In this document: positions 1-11,074 of the stretch, piece by piece
How the letters are laid out: every line of letters begins with the position of its first letter
Numbering within the stretch: position 1 is the stretch's first letter
NCBI GenBank assembly: GCA_024663395.1
Contig: JANFAH010000002.1
Location: 1,116,001 to 1,180,000 of the forward strand
DNA length: 64,000 nt
Direction: 5' to 3'
Source: Pisolithus tinctorius
Taxonomy: Eukaryota > Basidiomycota > Agaricomycetes > Boletales > Pisolithaceae
Position numbers and translations under genes: made by a program
Notes under the pieces: model-generated
What the model was told of the DNA's origin: nothing
The model's input: only the letters and a program-made list of their open reading frames with translations
Database searches by the model: none

Positions 1-495
1 AGCAAGTGAATGCCCTAATGGCAGAACCTTCGGTTCCCCATTAGTCCTCTGTTCCTGCTGGCTGATTTAGACACTCTGCCTTTGCAGTAAGGGTGGTTTA
101 GTGCTTTGGCTAGTCAAGTAACTCTAACTACACAATATGAAAGTTTGAAACATTGTAGGTGCCATGGGGATTACACTGATGTTTGAGAATGATTTTGGTA
201 CCAGTGATAAGATTGTATTACACAATATTTTTTCACCAGTCATCATGCAGGATGTGCAAATGCATACATAATGTAAATGGGCACTTAGTGGAATGACTGT
301 CAACTGCCATACATTACTCCCACCAAAATATGTTCAATGGTTAAACCAGTACATTGAATATTGTAAACCACAGCATCACCAGAGTGAGCATTTGTGTTGT
401 GCTTATGTAAGCCTGTTGAATGGTGTATGCTAGCTGGTGAATTCACCACACTGCTCAAGCATCCACCACCTGCACACCTAAGGTTTAACAGCACT
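1..495. other. no recognisable gene
   Basis: CpG-poor sequence with short unconvincing reading frames only. The coding frame of the next gene starts at the ATG at 496. I see no promoter element or repeat that I can name here. Confidence 0.4.
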
Positions 496-2173
496 ATGTC
501 TACCACCAGCACCAGCACCTTCATCCCAGCACAATCGACTGACAACATCCAGCTGGTCATCACTGCTGAAAATGCCAAGCAGGTAGTCAAGGAGGCTGCC
601 AGGGTTACAATGCAGGAACTAAGAGGGCTTCAGGGCTGGGACAGTATGCACTGGTGCAAAGTGGCTCAGCTTGTGTGGGCCCAGCTGGTAAGTGAAATCA
701 CAGCCATGATATCCATTCCTGACATCTATGTAGGGAATGGTCTGCATGGTTGTTGAACATCTACCCCCAGCATTCAAGATCCCTCTGCATCTTATTGCTA
801 TCAATATGCACATGGTTGACCTGGCAATAATCATGGTGATGCAGATGTGGCCCCCTTTCAACCAGATGATGATGGCACAAGAGGCCAATGTGAAGGATCA
901 TCCATGGTATTGCCTTCATCACCAGCCTAAGTCTCACCCATATTACAAGGTCATGGAGGAGCTTACTGGGCCTTTGTCGAGGGCCAAGCACCAGGCACAG
1001 CCAGTGGATAAGGGGAAGGGGAAAGAGTTGGGTATGGATGAGGCTCAGGGGATTCAGCTTCCAGGTGAGCACTAATTCTGATGATGGCAATTGGGTATAC
1101 CACTGAAATGGGATCCGAACATGCACCCACAGACACTACAGCTAAGACCACTGGAGTTGTGATGCAGAAGCTGGGAAATGAAGAGGATCAGAACAGGGAG
1201 AAGGCATGGGGCCATAGCCAGTCAAGATGTGGCTGGCCAGTGGCCAAGCCTGTCGATGCCAGTGATCAGACCAGTAGAGGCTGGAGCCAGTCAAGGAGAC
1301 CAATGAAGAAGGCAAAACCAGTCAATGAGGATGTGCAGGACCAGTGAGACATCAACAACCCTCCTGAGTCTTGGGAGCTAGTGCCAGAAGCTGAGTGGTG
1401 TGTGAGATGCCAGGACAGGAGTTGGCCCTGTACAGTGCTAGCTGGCAGGGCATGCTGGCAATGCCACTGTATGAAATACTCATGCAGCTTGTTCAAGGGG
1501 ATGGGAGACAAGTCTGAGATGCAGCAAAAAGCCTCCTGATCAAGGCCTCGCTGGCAATGATCCCCGGAAGACACTGCCAGCCTTCCCACCACTTCAACAC
1601 TTGCTGTGCCAGCTCCATCAACTGGTCAATGAGCCAAACATCAAAGGGCACCAAGCTGAAATCAATCTGCCAGTCCATCCAAAGTAACAAGCTGTCATTC
1701 ATCTCCTGGCCCATGGACTGGCTGCCCCAGTAAGTTATTCACAGTCCTATATTTTTGGCTAATCAGTTGAACTAATATTTCTATTGAGTAGTGGAAATTA
1801 TTACTCCATCATGGCTATCCCAGTCATGGTCTCATGCAAGAAGCATTGCAACAGACCCACCCATCACTCCAGTGCTGACTACTACAACCAGTGCTGATGA
1901 TCCATGCCATTGTGATGAGTATTGGGAAGAGGTTACCATCCTCAAGTGGGAGAATGCTGACATGAGGCAGGAGATAGAAGTAACCCATACTGAGCTTGCC
2001 ACTCTCCATTGGGTGGTAGATGCCATCCATAATCACCTATTCCCAGCCCCAGACATGCTTAACCATCCTCTGGTCCCATTTCATGCTACTTCCAACCCTA
2101 CACTGGTACCTCACATGCCAGTCATGGTGGAACTTGGCACTGCCACCAGTGTTGTAGAGGTTCAATCATCCTG
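496..2173 (+). pseudogene. decayed gene with Zn2Cys6-like cysteine cluster
   Basis: I cannot name the family. The pieces read as one gene broken by stops and frame changes. An N-terminal piece from ATG 496 has a plausible intron starting at the GTAAGT near 690. A second piece runs 737-1075. A third carries six cysteines spaced CX2CX6CX7CX2CX6C at 1399-1485, the spacing class of fungal Zn2Cys6 DNA-binding domains. A 3' piece (1791-2173) has a heptad-like Glu/Leu stretch that could be a coiled coil, after the usual order cluster then coil. The linker between is low-complexity and basic. Several stops are TGA where CGA would restore the frame. A role as a transcription factor is inference only; similar cysteine clusters occur in the antisense frames of both gypsy elements in this window. 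Confidence 0.5.
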
Positions 2174-2879
2174 AAGTGGCTCAAGACAGGAGTCCACTGA
2201 ACCACCCCCCAGCTTCATTTGAGGGAGTTGCTGGCTTGGAAGTACCTCCTTTGAATGTTGAACCTGTGCATGGACCTGCTGGAGGTCTGGCAATCTCTAT
2301 TACTCTGCCACCACCAGCAGTCGGATCAGTGCCTGGACAGGAAGGTAGAATGGAGGTCAACTAACATTAATGTACATGTCTTTTTGCAATCCATTTGTGT
2401 TTTTTTGTCTTTGTACTTGTACTTTGTTAGCTGCAGCAATATATTCTATATTGTCAAAATGCAATCTCCAGGAAGAAGTGGCTACTGCTGCTGGTAGTTT
2501 TTACTGTATGATTCAGATACTGGAAAACCAATCTGGTATGGTGATGTCTGTACCAAGGCCATGCTGTGACAAGTGCTAAGGGCCAGTGGAGTCATGGTTC
2601 ACCTAGATGATTGAATGATGACTGGCTGGCATAACTCAATTGTTTTTGCTGTATAGCATGATGGTGGCTTTCATGGCATTGTTCTGGCTTGCTGGAGGCT
2701 GTAAGGCATTGAATTCACAGTTTAAATGTACTGGGTAGTTGGCTAGTCTTCTGGTCATTACCAGAGCCACCATTGTGGTAATACATGCATCTCTGGCATG
2801 GTACTGGTACCAGTACATACATACACTGTGGACCTGCTCCTGGGAGGTCAGGCAGGTCAGGCATGGTATGGTATAATTT
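2174..2879. other. no recognisable gene
   Basis: Only short frames. The 3' end of the preceding decayed gene may continue to about 2364. From about 2640 the sequence starts to resemble the minisatellite that follows. Confidence 0.35.
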
Positions 2880-3800
2880 CTGGGCAGGCCTCCATGGCAT
2901 TGGTGCTGGGACAACTTGACTGATGGCCTCATGGCATTGGGGGATGTGCCAGAACTCATTACAATGGTGCTGTGACAGCCTGCATGATGGCCTCATGGAA
3001 TTGTGGATGTGCCAGAACATATGGCATAGGTGCCAGCACGGCTTCCATGGTATTGGTGTTGTGCCAGAACACATTACAATGGTGCCAGGATGGCTTGCAT
3101 GATGAACTCATGGAATTGGGGATATGCTGGAATACATGGAACCAGTGCTGGGGTGGCTTCCATGGCATTGGTGTTGTGCCAGAACACATTACAATGGCAT
3201 AGGTGCTGGGATGGCTTCCACAGCATTGGTGTTGTGCTGGAACACATTCCAATAGTGCTGGGATGGCCTGCATGATGGCCCCATGGCATTGGGGATGTGC
3301 TGGAACACATGGACCTGGTGCTGGTACTGGCTCACAATACATTGGTGCTGGGACAGCTTCCATGATGGCCCCAAGGCAGTGGCAATGTGCCAGAGCATGT
3401 GGCATTGGTGCCAGCATGGCTTCCATGGCATTGGCATTGTGCTGGTTCATATTAAATCAGTGCTGGCTGGGACAGCTTCCATGGCATTAGTCCTGGGTTT
3501 GTGTTGGCCTGGCTCACATTGCTTTGGTGCTGGGACACCTTGAATGGCATTGGTATTGGGTCTGCCCACATGGAATCTATCCCAGGACAGCCAGCATGGT
3601 ATTGGTGTTGTGCTGGCCTGCATGGCATTCATATTGGGCCTATTTATATTGCATTGGTGTTGGCCCAGCTCACATGGCATTTGTCCCAGGATGGCCTGCA
3701 TGGCATTCATGGTGGGCTGGCCCACATGGCAGTGTTGCTGGGATGGCTAGCATGGCATTGGTGTTGGGCTGGCTTGCATGACAGTGCTGCCAGGGGTGCA
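2880..3800. repeat. degenerate minisatellite, unit about 52-64 bp
   Basis: Units share a core of the form CTTCCATGGCATTGGTG followed by TTGTGCCAGAACACATTACAATGG and a GCTGGGATGG end. Two alternating unit types can be seen: one of about 52 bp, and one of about 63 bp containing CATGATGGCCCCATGGCATT. At least a dozen diverged copies follow each other. The array is open in several frames on both strands because it lacks stops by composition; the resulting Trp/Met/His-rich or Pro/His-rich frames are not credible proteins. Confidence 0.75.
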
Positions 3801-3840
3801 CTCAGGGGCTGAGCCTATCCATACCTTCCAGGGACACCCA

Positions 3841-4385
3841 ACTCTGGGCTTACCTGGGACTACTCATATTGCAGTGGCTACACCATAGTCCCACAGCTGG
3901 CTTGTACCCCATGATGACAATTCTAACCTCTGCCCAGCCATTCTCTATAATGACTCCTACTTATGGGCTCAGCTGTATGCTATGGTGACACTCATTTATT
4001 GGGCCCCCCATAGTCCATGATGACACTTACTCCCCAGCCTGCTTGTAACTGACAATGACAATTCAAACCACAGCTGCACCATTCCTCATGACAACATTTC
4101 CTCTCAGGCTCAGCTGTACTACATGGTGACACTCATCAGTTGGGCCCTCCCATACTACAAGGTGACAATAGGTTCATGGCTCTCATGTAACACATGTGCA
4201 CAAGCCATACATGGGCTCAACCTCTGCTGGCCTGTCACCAATGGCTGATTGTCAGCCTCCACTGACCATCTCATATGGCCTAACCAGGTGCATGGCTCTC
4301 GCCCCCACCTTGCTGTGTCAGCATTGCCACCCATGGTCTAAATGCAGTCTGTCTGCCATCCTCACCTCAACTCCATCACCCCATT
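3841..4385. repeat. weak degenerate repeats, no gene
   Basis: A block with CTCAGCTGTA then CATGGTGACACTCAT and TTGGGCCC appears near 3969-4013 and again near 4114-4153, about 145 bp apart, so this seems to be the worn end of another tandem array. Nothing coding is supported. Confidence 0.35.
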
Positions 4386-4387
4386 AT

Positions 4388-4984
4388 ATGCTAATGAATC
4401 ATTGACAATGAGATATTATTCTTCAGAGCTTTTGGTGGGCATCTTCTAAATTTCCTCACTTGTGATGAAGCACTGATTGGGGAGATGATCCCTTCAGATA
4501 ATGAGTGCATGCACAGGAATGTCAGTATCAGGTACTCCCATTGTTGAACATGAATGAATAGCCATCCAGAAAGGCAGGATATGTGCCACATATGTACCCA
4601 CCCAGTAACCACATGACATTGATGACCCCCAAGCACTTGAGGACATCAGCAGACTTCATGAGATTGTGATGGAGATCAGACATTTGAAGCCATAGACAGC
4701 CACCATTGGTCAAATTGCAGGGCATACACCTGCAGCTGTAAGGAAAATGATGATACTCTTTGCATCTGCCAAACTTGAAACCATGAGAAAGACATACCTT
4801 TGCATTCTAGCATCATGGACAAGTAACACATCTGGTGCAAGGGCATGTAAATATCTAGGTCTGAGGGTGCCCAAGCACAGCTGTTGGCAAGCAAGACTGG
4901 CATGTGAAGTGCCAAGGATCTGGAGAGTCGCTGAGCTGTTGGATGATTAACAGTGTGCATATGACATTGTTGACTGGCATGCAC
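4388..4984 (-). pseudogene. nucleotidyltransferase-like gene fragment
   Basis: Minus-strand pieces match, piece by piece, the C-terminal two thirds of the gene at 55875-56809. The shared parts are a segment with SDLDIY, the carboxylate part of a nucleotidyltransferase-fold motif, near 4840-4864, and near 4530-4640 a segment with CLGVINVMWLLGG, which corresponds to CLGIMDAVWTLGG in the other copy. The frame is broken by indels and stops and the F-box-like N-terminus is missing. The fragment ends against a helicase fragment on the other strand. What the intact protein does is unknown; the nucleotidyltransferase call rests on the GS...DxD pattern in the better copy. Confidence 0.6.
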
Positions 4985-5448
4985 AACAATACCTCTCAGG
5001 GCTCAATCCACCACAATTGTAAATGATCATTACCAGTGAAGCAGGTATTAGCAAATCAAAGACAATTCAGATGATCACACAAAGTTTTCAGTCTTGAGGT
5101 GTGCAGAATTTATTAGTCAAAGCTGCCTATACTGGAATTGCAGTGTCTACAATTGACAGACAAACTCTCCACTACATTGCAATGATACCTGTACATGGTG
5201 GAAAACAGTCAGTGAAAACACACAAAAAACTGGAAACATTCTGGCAAAGTAAGCAGTACCTTATCATAGATGAGATTTCCATGATATCTTGCACATTTTT
5301 CACATCACTTTCCGAAATCATCAGTCATGCACAAGCAGATGAATGTGGGGCCTCTGATGAACCATTTGGAGGGCTGAACATTATCCTTGTCAGCAACTTT
5401 CATCAATTCCCCCTGGTTGCCAGCAAGCCTTCAGCACCATTATATTGA
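4952..5448 (+). pseudogene. PIF1-type DNA helicase fragment
   Basis: Plus-strand translation shows a decayed Walker A (SEAGISKSKTIQ, expected GxGGxGKS), then a Walker B box LIIDEISMIS (about 5263-5292) and a following FGGLNIILVSNFHQFP segment (about 5365-5412), in the order and spacing of PIF1/Helitron-type superfamily 1 helicases. Only the N-terminal ATPase half remains. A stop lies upstream of Walker A and the frame ends at 5448, where satellite DNA begins. It may be the remnant of a Helitron or of the stand-alone helicase family that basidiomycetes have in many copies. It points away from the neighbouring nucleotidyltransferase fragment. Confidence 0.7.
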
Positions 5449-5459
5449 CAGTTGAACAT

Positions 5460-6103
5460 AGAGAAGGGGCCCCATGTAGTCCATTTAGTCACAACATATG
5501 GGTAGCCTGTGTGCCAAAATGCCAACACTTATATAGACCCTGCAACAGGCCCATCTAAATAGATTAGCCATGACACATGGACAGGCCTGAGGGCCTATAG
5601 TGAGAGCAACATATGTACAGGCCTGTAAGTGCAATTCCACAACATATGGGAGGGCCTGTGGAGGGTAAGGATGCTGCAACATATAGATGGGCCCATGACC
5701 AAGTAAGTATGCTGAGCTACTGTAAGACATGGACAGGCCTGTCCATGGTAGGGTGCACCCCAGTCACAATATCAGGATGGGCCTGCCTATTGTATCATGA
5801 AGAAACATATGGACAGGCCCACCTGTCATATGCTTTATAGGGTCACAACATAAAGAGGGGCCCCTCTATGATAGATTACAGAGTTGGCAACATGTGGAAG
5901 GGCCTGTCTTTGGGATAATATACCCTTGTCACAACATATAGATGGGTGCATCCATAGCAAGATGTACACCTGCTACAACATAAGGACAGGCCCATTAGTA
6001 ATATCATTGACAGTGTCACAACACATAGACAGGCCCATCTAGTAAGATGCATCCCTCCCACAATGTAAAGATGGGCCCATCAGTAATATCATTTATAGCA
6101 TCA
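5460..6103. repeat. 44-bp satellite, left block
   Basis: Tandem units of about 43-45 bp start with a version of GTCACAACATA and carry a GGCC-centred dyad such as GACAGGCCTGTC, GATGGGCCCATC, TACAGGCCTGTA or AGAGGGGCCCCTCT. The block is more worn on its left side. It stops at 6103, where an LTR begins, and continues at 6961. Confidence 0.85.
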
Positions 6104-6960
6104 TGTCATGTCCATGACTTTTGGACTCAATCCTGGTCCAGTCCGGACCCCTAGCCCCTAACTCCGGTCAAGTCTGGTCCTAGTCCAGCCTAGAAAACCC
6201 AACTCTGGCCCTAGATAACCCAACTCTGGGCTAGGTAACTCAAGTCCGGTGTTTTACCCCTATCTCCGGTCCATTATAGCCTTCTGGCCTTGTGCTGCTC
6301 CACCCCAGTCCTCCCAGGTCCATGTCTAGGTCACCTGAACATAACTCCAGTCTGTTTTCCTTTGTTTGTACTATATTTAGTCTGGCCTTTTGTCTGACTC
6401 TGCTTACTGTACAAATCCTGTGTCTGACTCCAGTTATGCTGGTCACCCAGACTTTGGCTATTAGCCTTGGCACAGCCACTGTGGCTGTCCTCACCTTGCT
6501 AATCATCTCACTAATAGCTTATTCACAAGTCTGGCTTCATGTTCATTACCCCAGACTGGCCTCATGTATTTAACCCATGTACATACTTCATAGCACTCCA
6601 GTCAGAATATCAACTAAGTATTATCCTCAACTCCATACTACACTCTGAGTCTACTCTATAGCTAAGGCTGAGCCTTAAGCTATCCCCAGCCCCTGTCCCA
6701 AACCTCTCCCTGGCTTGCATAAGGGTACAGCACATAAGCTGAGACCAAGGGAGGTAGATCCAACCCCAGACCAGCTTCCCCCTGTGTGCACTCCAAGACT
6801 GGTCAGTTTCCCACACTACTGGTCTTATTCCCATGCTCCTGGCCTTAAGTCTGGTCCTCCGGACTTAGCCCCTGTCCTCTGGCCTCAACTCTGGTCCAAC
6901 CAGACTTGGCCCCCTGTCTCCTGGCCTTGACTTTGGCCACCCAGACTTAACCCCTGTCAC
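6104..6960 (+). mobile_element. solo LTR of a gypsy-type element, 3' end lost
   Basis: Closely similar to the complete solo LTR at 58118-59022: same start (TGTCAT.TCCATGAC), same central promoter region and the same CAGTCAGAATATCAA motif after the TATA-like sequence. It ends at 6960 with CCCCTGTCAC, whereas the other copy continues for 46 more bases. It lies within the satellite array. No reading frame in it is credible as a gene; the 93-residue hydrophobic frame at 6292-6573 also occurs in the other copy and lies wholly in the LTR. Confidence 0.8.
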
Positions 6961-7640
6961 AACATAAGGACAGGCCTGTCAATAATATCATTTACAGAGT
7001 CACAACACATGGACAGGCCCATCTAGTAAGATACACCCCTGTTGCAACATAAGGACAGGCCTGTCAGTAATATCAATTATATGGTCACAACACATGGATG
7101 GGCCCATCAATAGCAACATGTATGCCTGTTGCAACATAAGGATGTGCCTGTCAGTAATATCATTTACAGCATCACAACACATTAATGGGCCCATCTAGTA
7201 AGATATGCCCCTGTTGCAACATAAGGATGGGCCCATCAGTAATATCAATTACATGGTCACAACACATGGACAGGCCTGTCAATAGCAACATGTATGCCTG
7301 TCGTGACATAAAGACAGGCCCATCAGTAATATCATTTACAGTGTCACAACACATAGACAGGCCTGTCTAGTATGATGCACCCCTGTCACAACATAAAGAT
7401 GGGCCCATCAGTAATATCATTTATAGTGTCACAACATATGGAAGGGCCCTTCAGCAGCACCATTTATGTGGTCACAACATAAGGATGGGCCCTTCAGCAG
7501 TATTATTTATATGGTCATAATGTGTGGACAGGCCCTTCAGTAATATCTTTTATATCACCATAAAACAAGGACAGGTCCATCTAGTAAGATCCACCCCTGT
7601 TGCAACATAAGACAGGCCCAACAACAATAGCATGTATAGC
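6961..7640. repeat. 44-bp satellite, right block
   Basis: About 15 units of about 44 bp. Two unit types tend to alternate: one ends in AGTAATATCATTTACAG and the other contains TCTAGTAAGAT.CACCCCTGT. Most units carry a 12-bp dyad centred on GGCC. Confidence 0.85.
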
Positions 7641-8122
7641 ATCACAACATATTGATCAGATCACAGTAAAATATTGAGGCAATGTCCCAACATGCCATAA
7701 TTTTCCAACAAGCTGCAAGCAGCTTGCCTGCTATACAACTCTGACCTCATCCACCCCAAGCATGAATATTATGCAAGACACATCTAAAACCCCCCACAGA
7801 TGGCAAATGGAACTAACAGACTGCATTGCTTCATACATGAAAGCCAGATTTCAAGAGGAGGTATTCAGCAGACCTTGCACCCTTCCAGATATATCAATTC
7901 CATTTCTAGTATTATGTGAAGTGGATTGCATATCATCAGTAATCTCACAGGCCTATTGTTGCCCAAGTAAGTCCATCATAATGGTGCAATGGAAGTTTTC
8001 ATCTTTCTGCAGTCAACATTGGGAAAAATTGGGGTGGAAAAACCTGCAATGCAGAAGCTGCTGAGAGATATGTGGAAGTGGCTGAGCCATCTATTCTGGT
8101 GACCAACTCAAACATCATCCAC
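7641..8122. other. unassigned; one 100-codon frame
   Basis: The only long frame is plus 7762-8064. I do not recognise the protein, it has no neighbour of matching style, and the codon pattern is unremarkable. It may be a worn piece of a transposon or helicase gene. Nothing else is visible. Confidence 0.3.
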
Positions 8123-10198
8123 TGTCACACACCAAAGGTGTTTGGTGAGGTGGACATGGATATAGCTGATGAATGGAGATGAAGACCATAGCCCTCATGT
8201 GAAGAAGGACAGCCAGAAATGTCAGCAGTCATCCCTTGCACAAGAACAAGTCATCAATGCCAAAGAAAAAGAAGGATGCAAGTTAGGCACTGGTTAAAAT
8301 TCTTAAGCACCCATGTACAGCATTCCAGTTTTTGACATATCTCCACCATTTCTGCAGATACCAAAACCATCCCCACACTCACTTGTAGTGCTCAGCCATG
8401 TGATCCTACCTTCCAAAATTGGAGAGGATCTGCACACTCCACACATTTCTACAGCACTCCCTCCAAAAGACACTCATTTCACTAATTCTTCTGATATGGC
8501 TGCCTCCACATCAATCATTTTGCTTGTCCCCTTTGCTAAGGACCATGGCTATGTATATCTACCAGGAGTTCCTACCAGCTTCTGTCCTGAAGTGTCCTGG
8601 TACATCCCATCCTCATCTGCCCCCTCTCAGCCCATCCAGCTTGGACAGTGTGTTCTTTTTGTCAGTATGACCTCTAGGAGGACATTCTTTGGTCACCTCA
8701 GGTCTGTCATTCACTTGGAAAGGTCTTATGTGGTTGTTTCAGTCTCTTGAGTCCAAGAAGCATATGGATCCTTCTTCCCTGCTCCCTGCAATGTCTTCAT
8801 ACCAGTCTCATCCATCATTCTTCCAAAATTGTGACAGCTACAGTATAATCTACTGTTCTCCACTCTCCCTGATTGCATCCATGATGAGTATGATGCACAT
8901 CTTGCCTCTGACAGATAGACCCCTTTGTGGAGCCTCAACTGTTGATGACAAGTTATGCTGGGAAGAACTGAACTGACTGACTGAATGCTTCTGGTTCACT
9001 TGTGGATTGCTTGTGGGGTAGCTAAGTACATGGGGGTTTATATACTGTGGGGGGAGCACAGCTTGTGACAAACAAGGCACAAACACTTGGTAAGTAATGA
9101 GTAAGGACTGGGTAATCATGATGAGTAAGCAAGAAATGAAAAGTAAGCAAGCAAAGAAGATTGGTAAGTATTGGCAATGAACGAGTCAAGGACAGTCAAA
9201 ACATCACAGAATGAGTCAAATGGAGTCAGAAACTGAGTAAGCACACTGATATCACATTAGGGGGTGGCAATGCAAGTCAGATCTCAGCAGAGACATCTCT
9301 AGATCCAAAGATGGCATGACAGATGGATGGTGTTTCCAGATAGGGAAGTACTAATTCCAGAATTGAAGGGCATGAGTCAACCATCAAAGGGGGCTAGGGC
9401 ATTGGGGGTCTGCAGGGCAATGGGAGCATAAGCAATTGTGTCTCCCACCCTTTCATCCTCTCAGCAAAGTTAACAAAAGCTTCATGAATGAGGCTCTGAT
9501 GGAGGAGGAGGAGAAGGGGGGATGTCTTCTGCTGGATCTTGTGGTAAGAAGGTGGGAATGCCTGGCAGATATACATAGCCACTGTCTCTGGCAAATGAGA
9601 CAAGTGAGGTGATTGATGAAGAGGTGGCCATGATTGATGGACTTAGTGAAATGAGCATCTGATGGATGGAGTGCTGTAGAAATGCATAGGGTGCAAGGAT
9701 CCTCTCCAAATTTGGAAGGCAGAATCGCATGGCTGAGCACTTTAAGTGAGTGTGAGAATGGAGTCGATATCTTTGGAAATGGTGGAGATACAATGAAAAC
9801 TGGAATGCCATACATGGGCACTAAAAACTTTTAATGCATGCTTAACTCACTGCTTCTTTTCTCTTTAGGACTGATGACTTGTTGGAGCAGTGGGAGAGAG
9901 CCTCATGAGTGATGAGCTGAGCTCAAGGCAAGCTGTAGGATGATGTATCTACTGAACATGTCCACATCCATGTCTACCTCCATCTGACTAAGCCTAACAT
10001 GGCTGTGTCCTCACCTCCAGCCCCCAGGCCTCCCTACTACATTGTTCTTGTGTGAAGGATGACTGTTAACATCCAGCAGTCTTTCTACACATGAGGCCTT
10101 TAGTCTTCATCTGCATGGCATGGGCATTGTGTGCAACTCATCAACAAGTTAGGCAGAGTCAGCTGTAACCATGTCCACAACACCTTTGGTGTGTGACA
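8123..10198. repeat. 1.86-kb repeat, two copies head-out in inverted orientation
   Basis: A plus-strand copy starts at TGTCACACACCAAAGG (8123) and carries the unknown reading frame of the family at 8313-8750. At about 8905 the sequence switches to a minus-strand copy that runs to 10198 and ends in the reverse complement of the same start. Neither copy keeps its 3' end. The minus copy has an extra segment at about 9886-10040. Its TATA-like TATATAAAC lies near 9030-9045 on the minus strand. This pair is the most diverged from the others in the window. Confidence 0.75.
8313..8750 (+). CDS. unknown protein of the 1.86-kb repeat (least frame-shifted copy)
   Basis: The frame starts at ATG 8313 and is open for 145 codons, ending at a TGA at 8748; the same frame continues after the stop. 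Other copies (26.2-26.85, 28.4-29.1, 60.0-60.7 and 62.3-63.0 kb) encode the same two blocks, but a 1-nt shift separates them, so this older copy shows that both blocks were once one frame. Conserved pieces include YVYLPG.PTSF, a stretch with LRSV..LERS.VV and a Pro-rich tail PPSPPPPSEPH in other copies. When this copy is aligned with the one at 28625-28890, many differences fall at third codon positions, which is why I treat it as once coding. No domain is recognised. Confidence 0.45.
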   Translation: MYSIPVFDISPPFLQIPKPSPHSLVVLSHVILPSKIGEDLHTPHISTALPPKDTHFTNSSDMAASTSIILLVPFAKDHGYVYLPGVPTSFCPEVSWYIPSSSAPSQPIQLGQCVLFVSMTSRRTFFGHLRSVIHLERSYVVVSVS

Positions 10199-10975
10199 AT
10201 GGAAACCAATCCCTTGCCTTGCAATCTTTGGGAATCCACTGCATATTCCTCAGGACAATATAGCCACCAAGGGAATGCAAAGCCAGAATTGGGATCAGCT
10301 GTGTGTGGGGTCCAATGCAGGAGGATGGCACTGATATTGTTGATTATGCAAAATGTGCTAAGGGGAATTAGCTGCATTTGATCATGGAAGCTAACCTCAT
10401 CATCTTGGTGTCTGAGGTACACATGGTAGCACACTGGGAGGGGAGGAGGATAACTGGCATGTGACACCATCACCAGAATCAAGCTATTAAGCTGATTCTG
10501 AAGGAATTATGTATCAGTCCCACATTGTGAAAAATCGATGTAAAACCTACCAAGTCCATTGCTAGGTTTGCAAACCAATGCATGGGCCATCCTGTGATAT
10601 CAGCAGTCTGCTTCAGATGTACAGCGGCCACCTCAATCTGGTATGCCAAGTAGAGGATACCCATCTCTACCACAGACTGGTGAGATGGGTGTGATTGGCT
10701 GGCAATGAATGGCTCAGGACAATTTTCAAAGGCAGAATGCAGATAACAAATGACTTCCAACAAATCAAGCATATTGATGAGTCAAAGGCCCTGAGAGGCT
10801 GCACCATACTGGTCCCTTGCAGCTGTGCCCAATTCTCTTGCAATGGCATTTGCAGCCTGCACAAGGTGCCTATCAAGGGTGGCATCAAACAGTGTGTTGC
10901 TGGGAGTGGTATTTCCACAGTAGCAAGATACTGCGGCATGTAAGGCATGCAGGACTAAAATTACCAATGTCAATG
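10199..10975 (-). pseudogene. unknown gene fragment, several exons or broken frame
   Basis: Minus-strand frames 10782-10973, 10479-10772 and 10159-10482 follow each other and read like one protein split by introns and stops: an Ala/Asn-rich start, a Leu-rich middle and a piece with HWTPHTADPN. I do not recognise the family. There is one in-frame stop between the first two pieces. Part of the last frame runs into the 1.86-kb repeat at its 3' end, so the gene may have been cut by that repeat. Confidence 0.3.
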
Positions 10976-11074
10976 GTGTATCAGATTAAGCTCATGCCCA
11001 TACCTTGATTGCAATGCAGAACAGGTGCCAATCCCCATTGTTCCATTTCAAGAGATTGCTGTTCAGATGGAAGT

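Noticed and set aside
2972..3812. Long overlapping frames rich in Trp, Met, His and Cys on the plus strand and Pro/His on the minus strand
   Set aside because: They are by-products of the minisatellite, which lacks stops in several frames; nothing protein-like is conserved.
6292..6573. A 93-residue hydrophobic frame that could be a membrane protein
   Set aside because: The same frame occurs at 58326-58607 and both lie fully inside solo LTRs; conservation is explained by the LTR.
5460..7640. CRISPR array
   Set aside because: Units are adjacent repeats without unique spacers, no cas-like gene is near, and the rest of the window is clearly eukaryotic.
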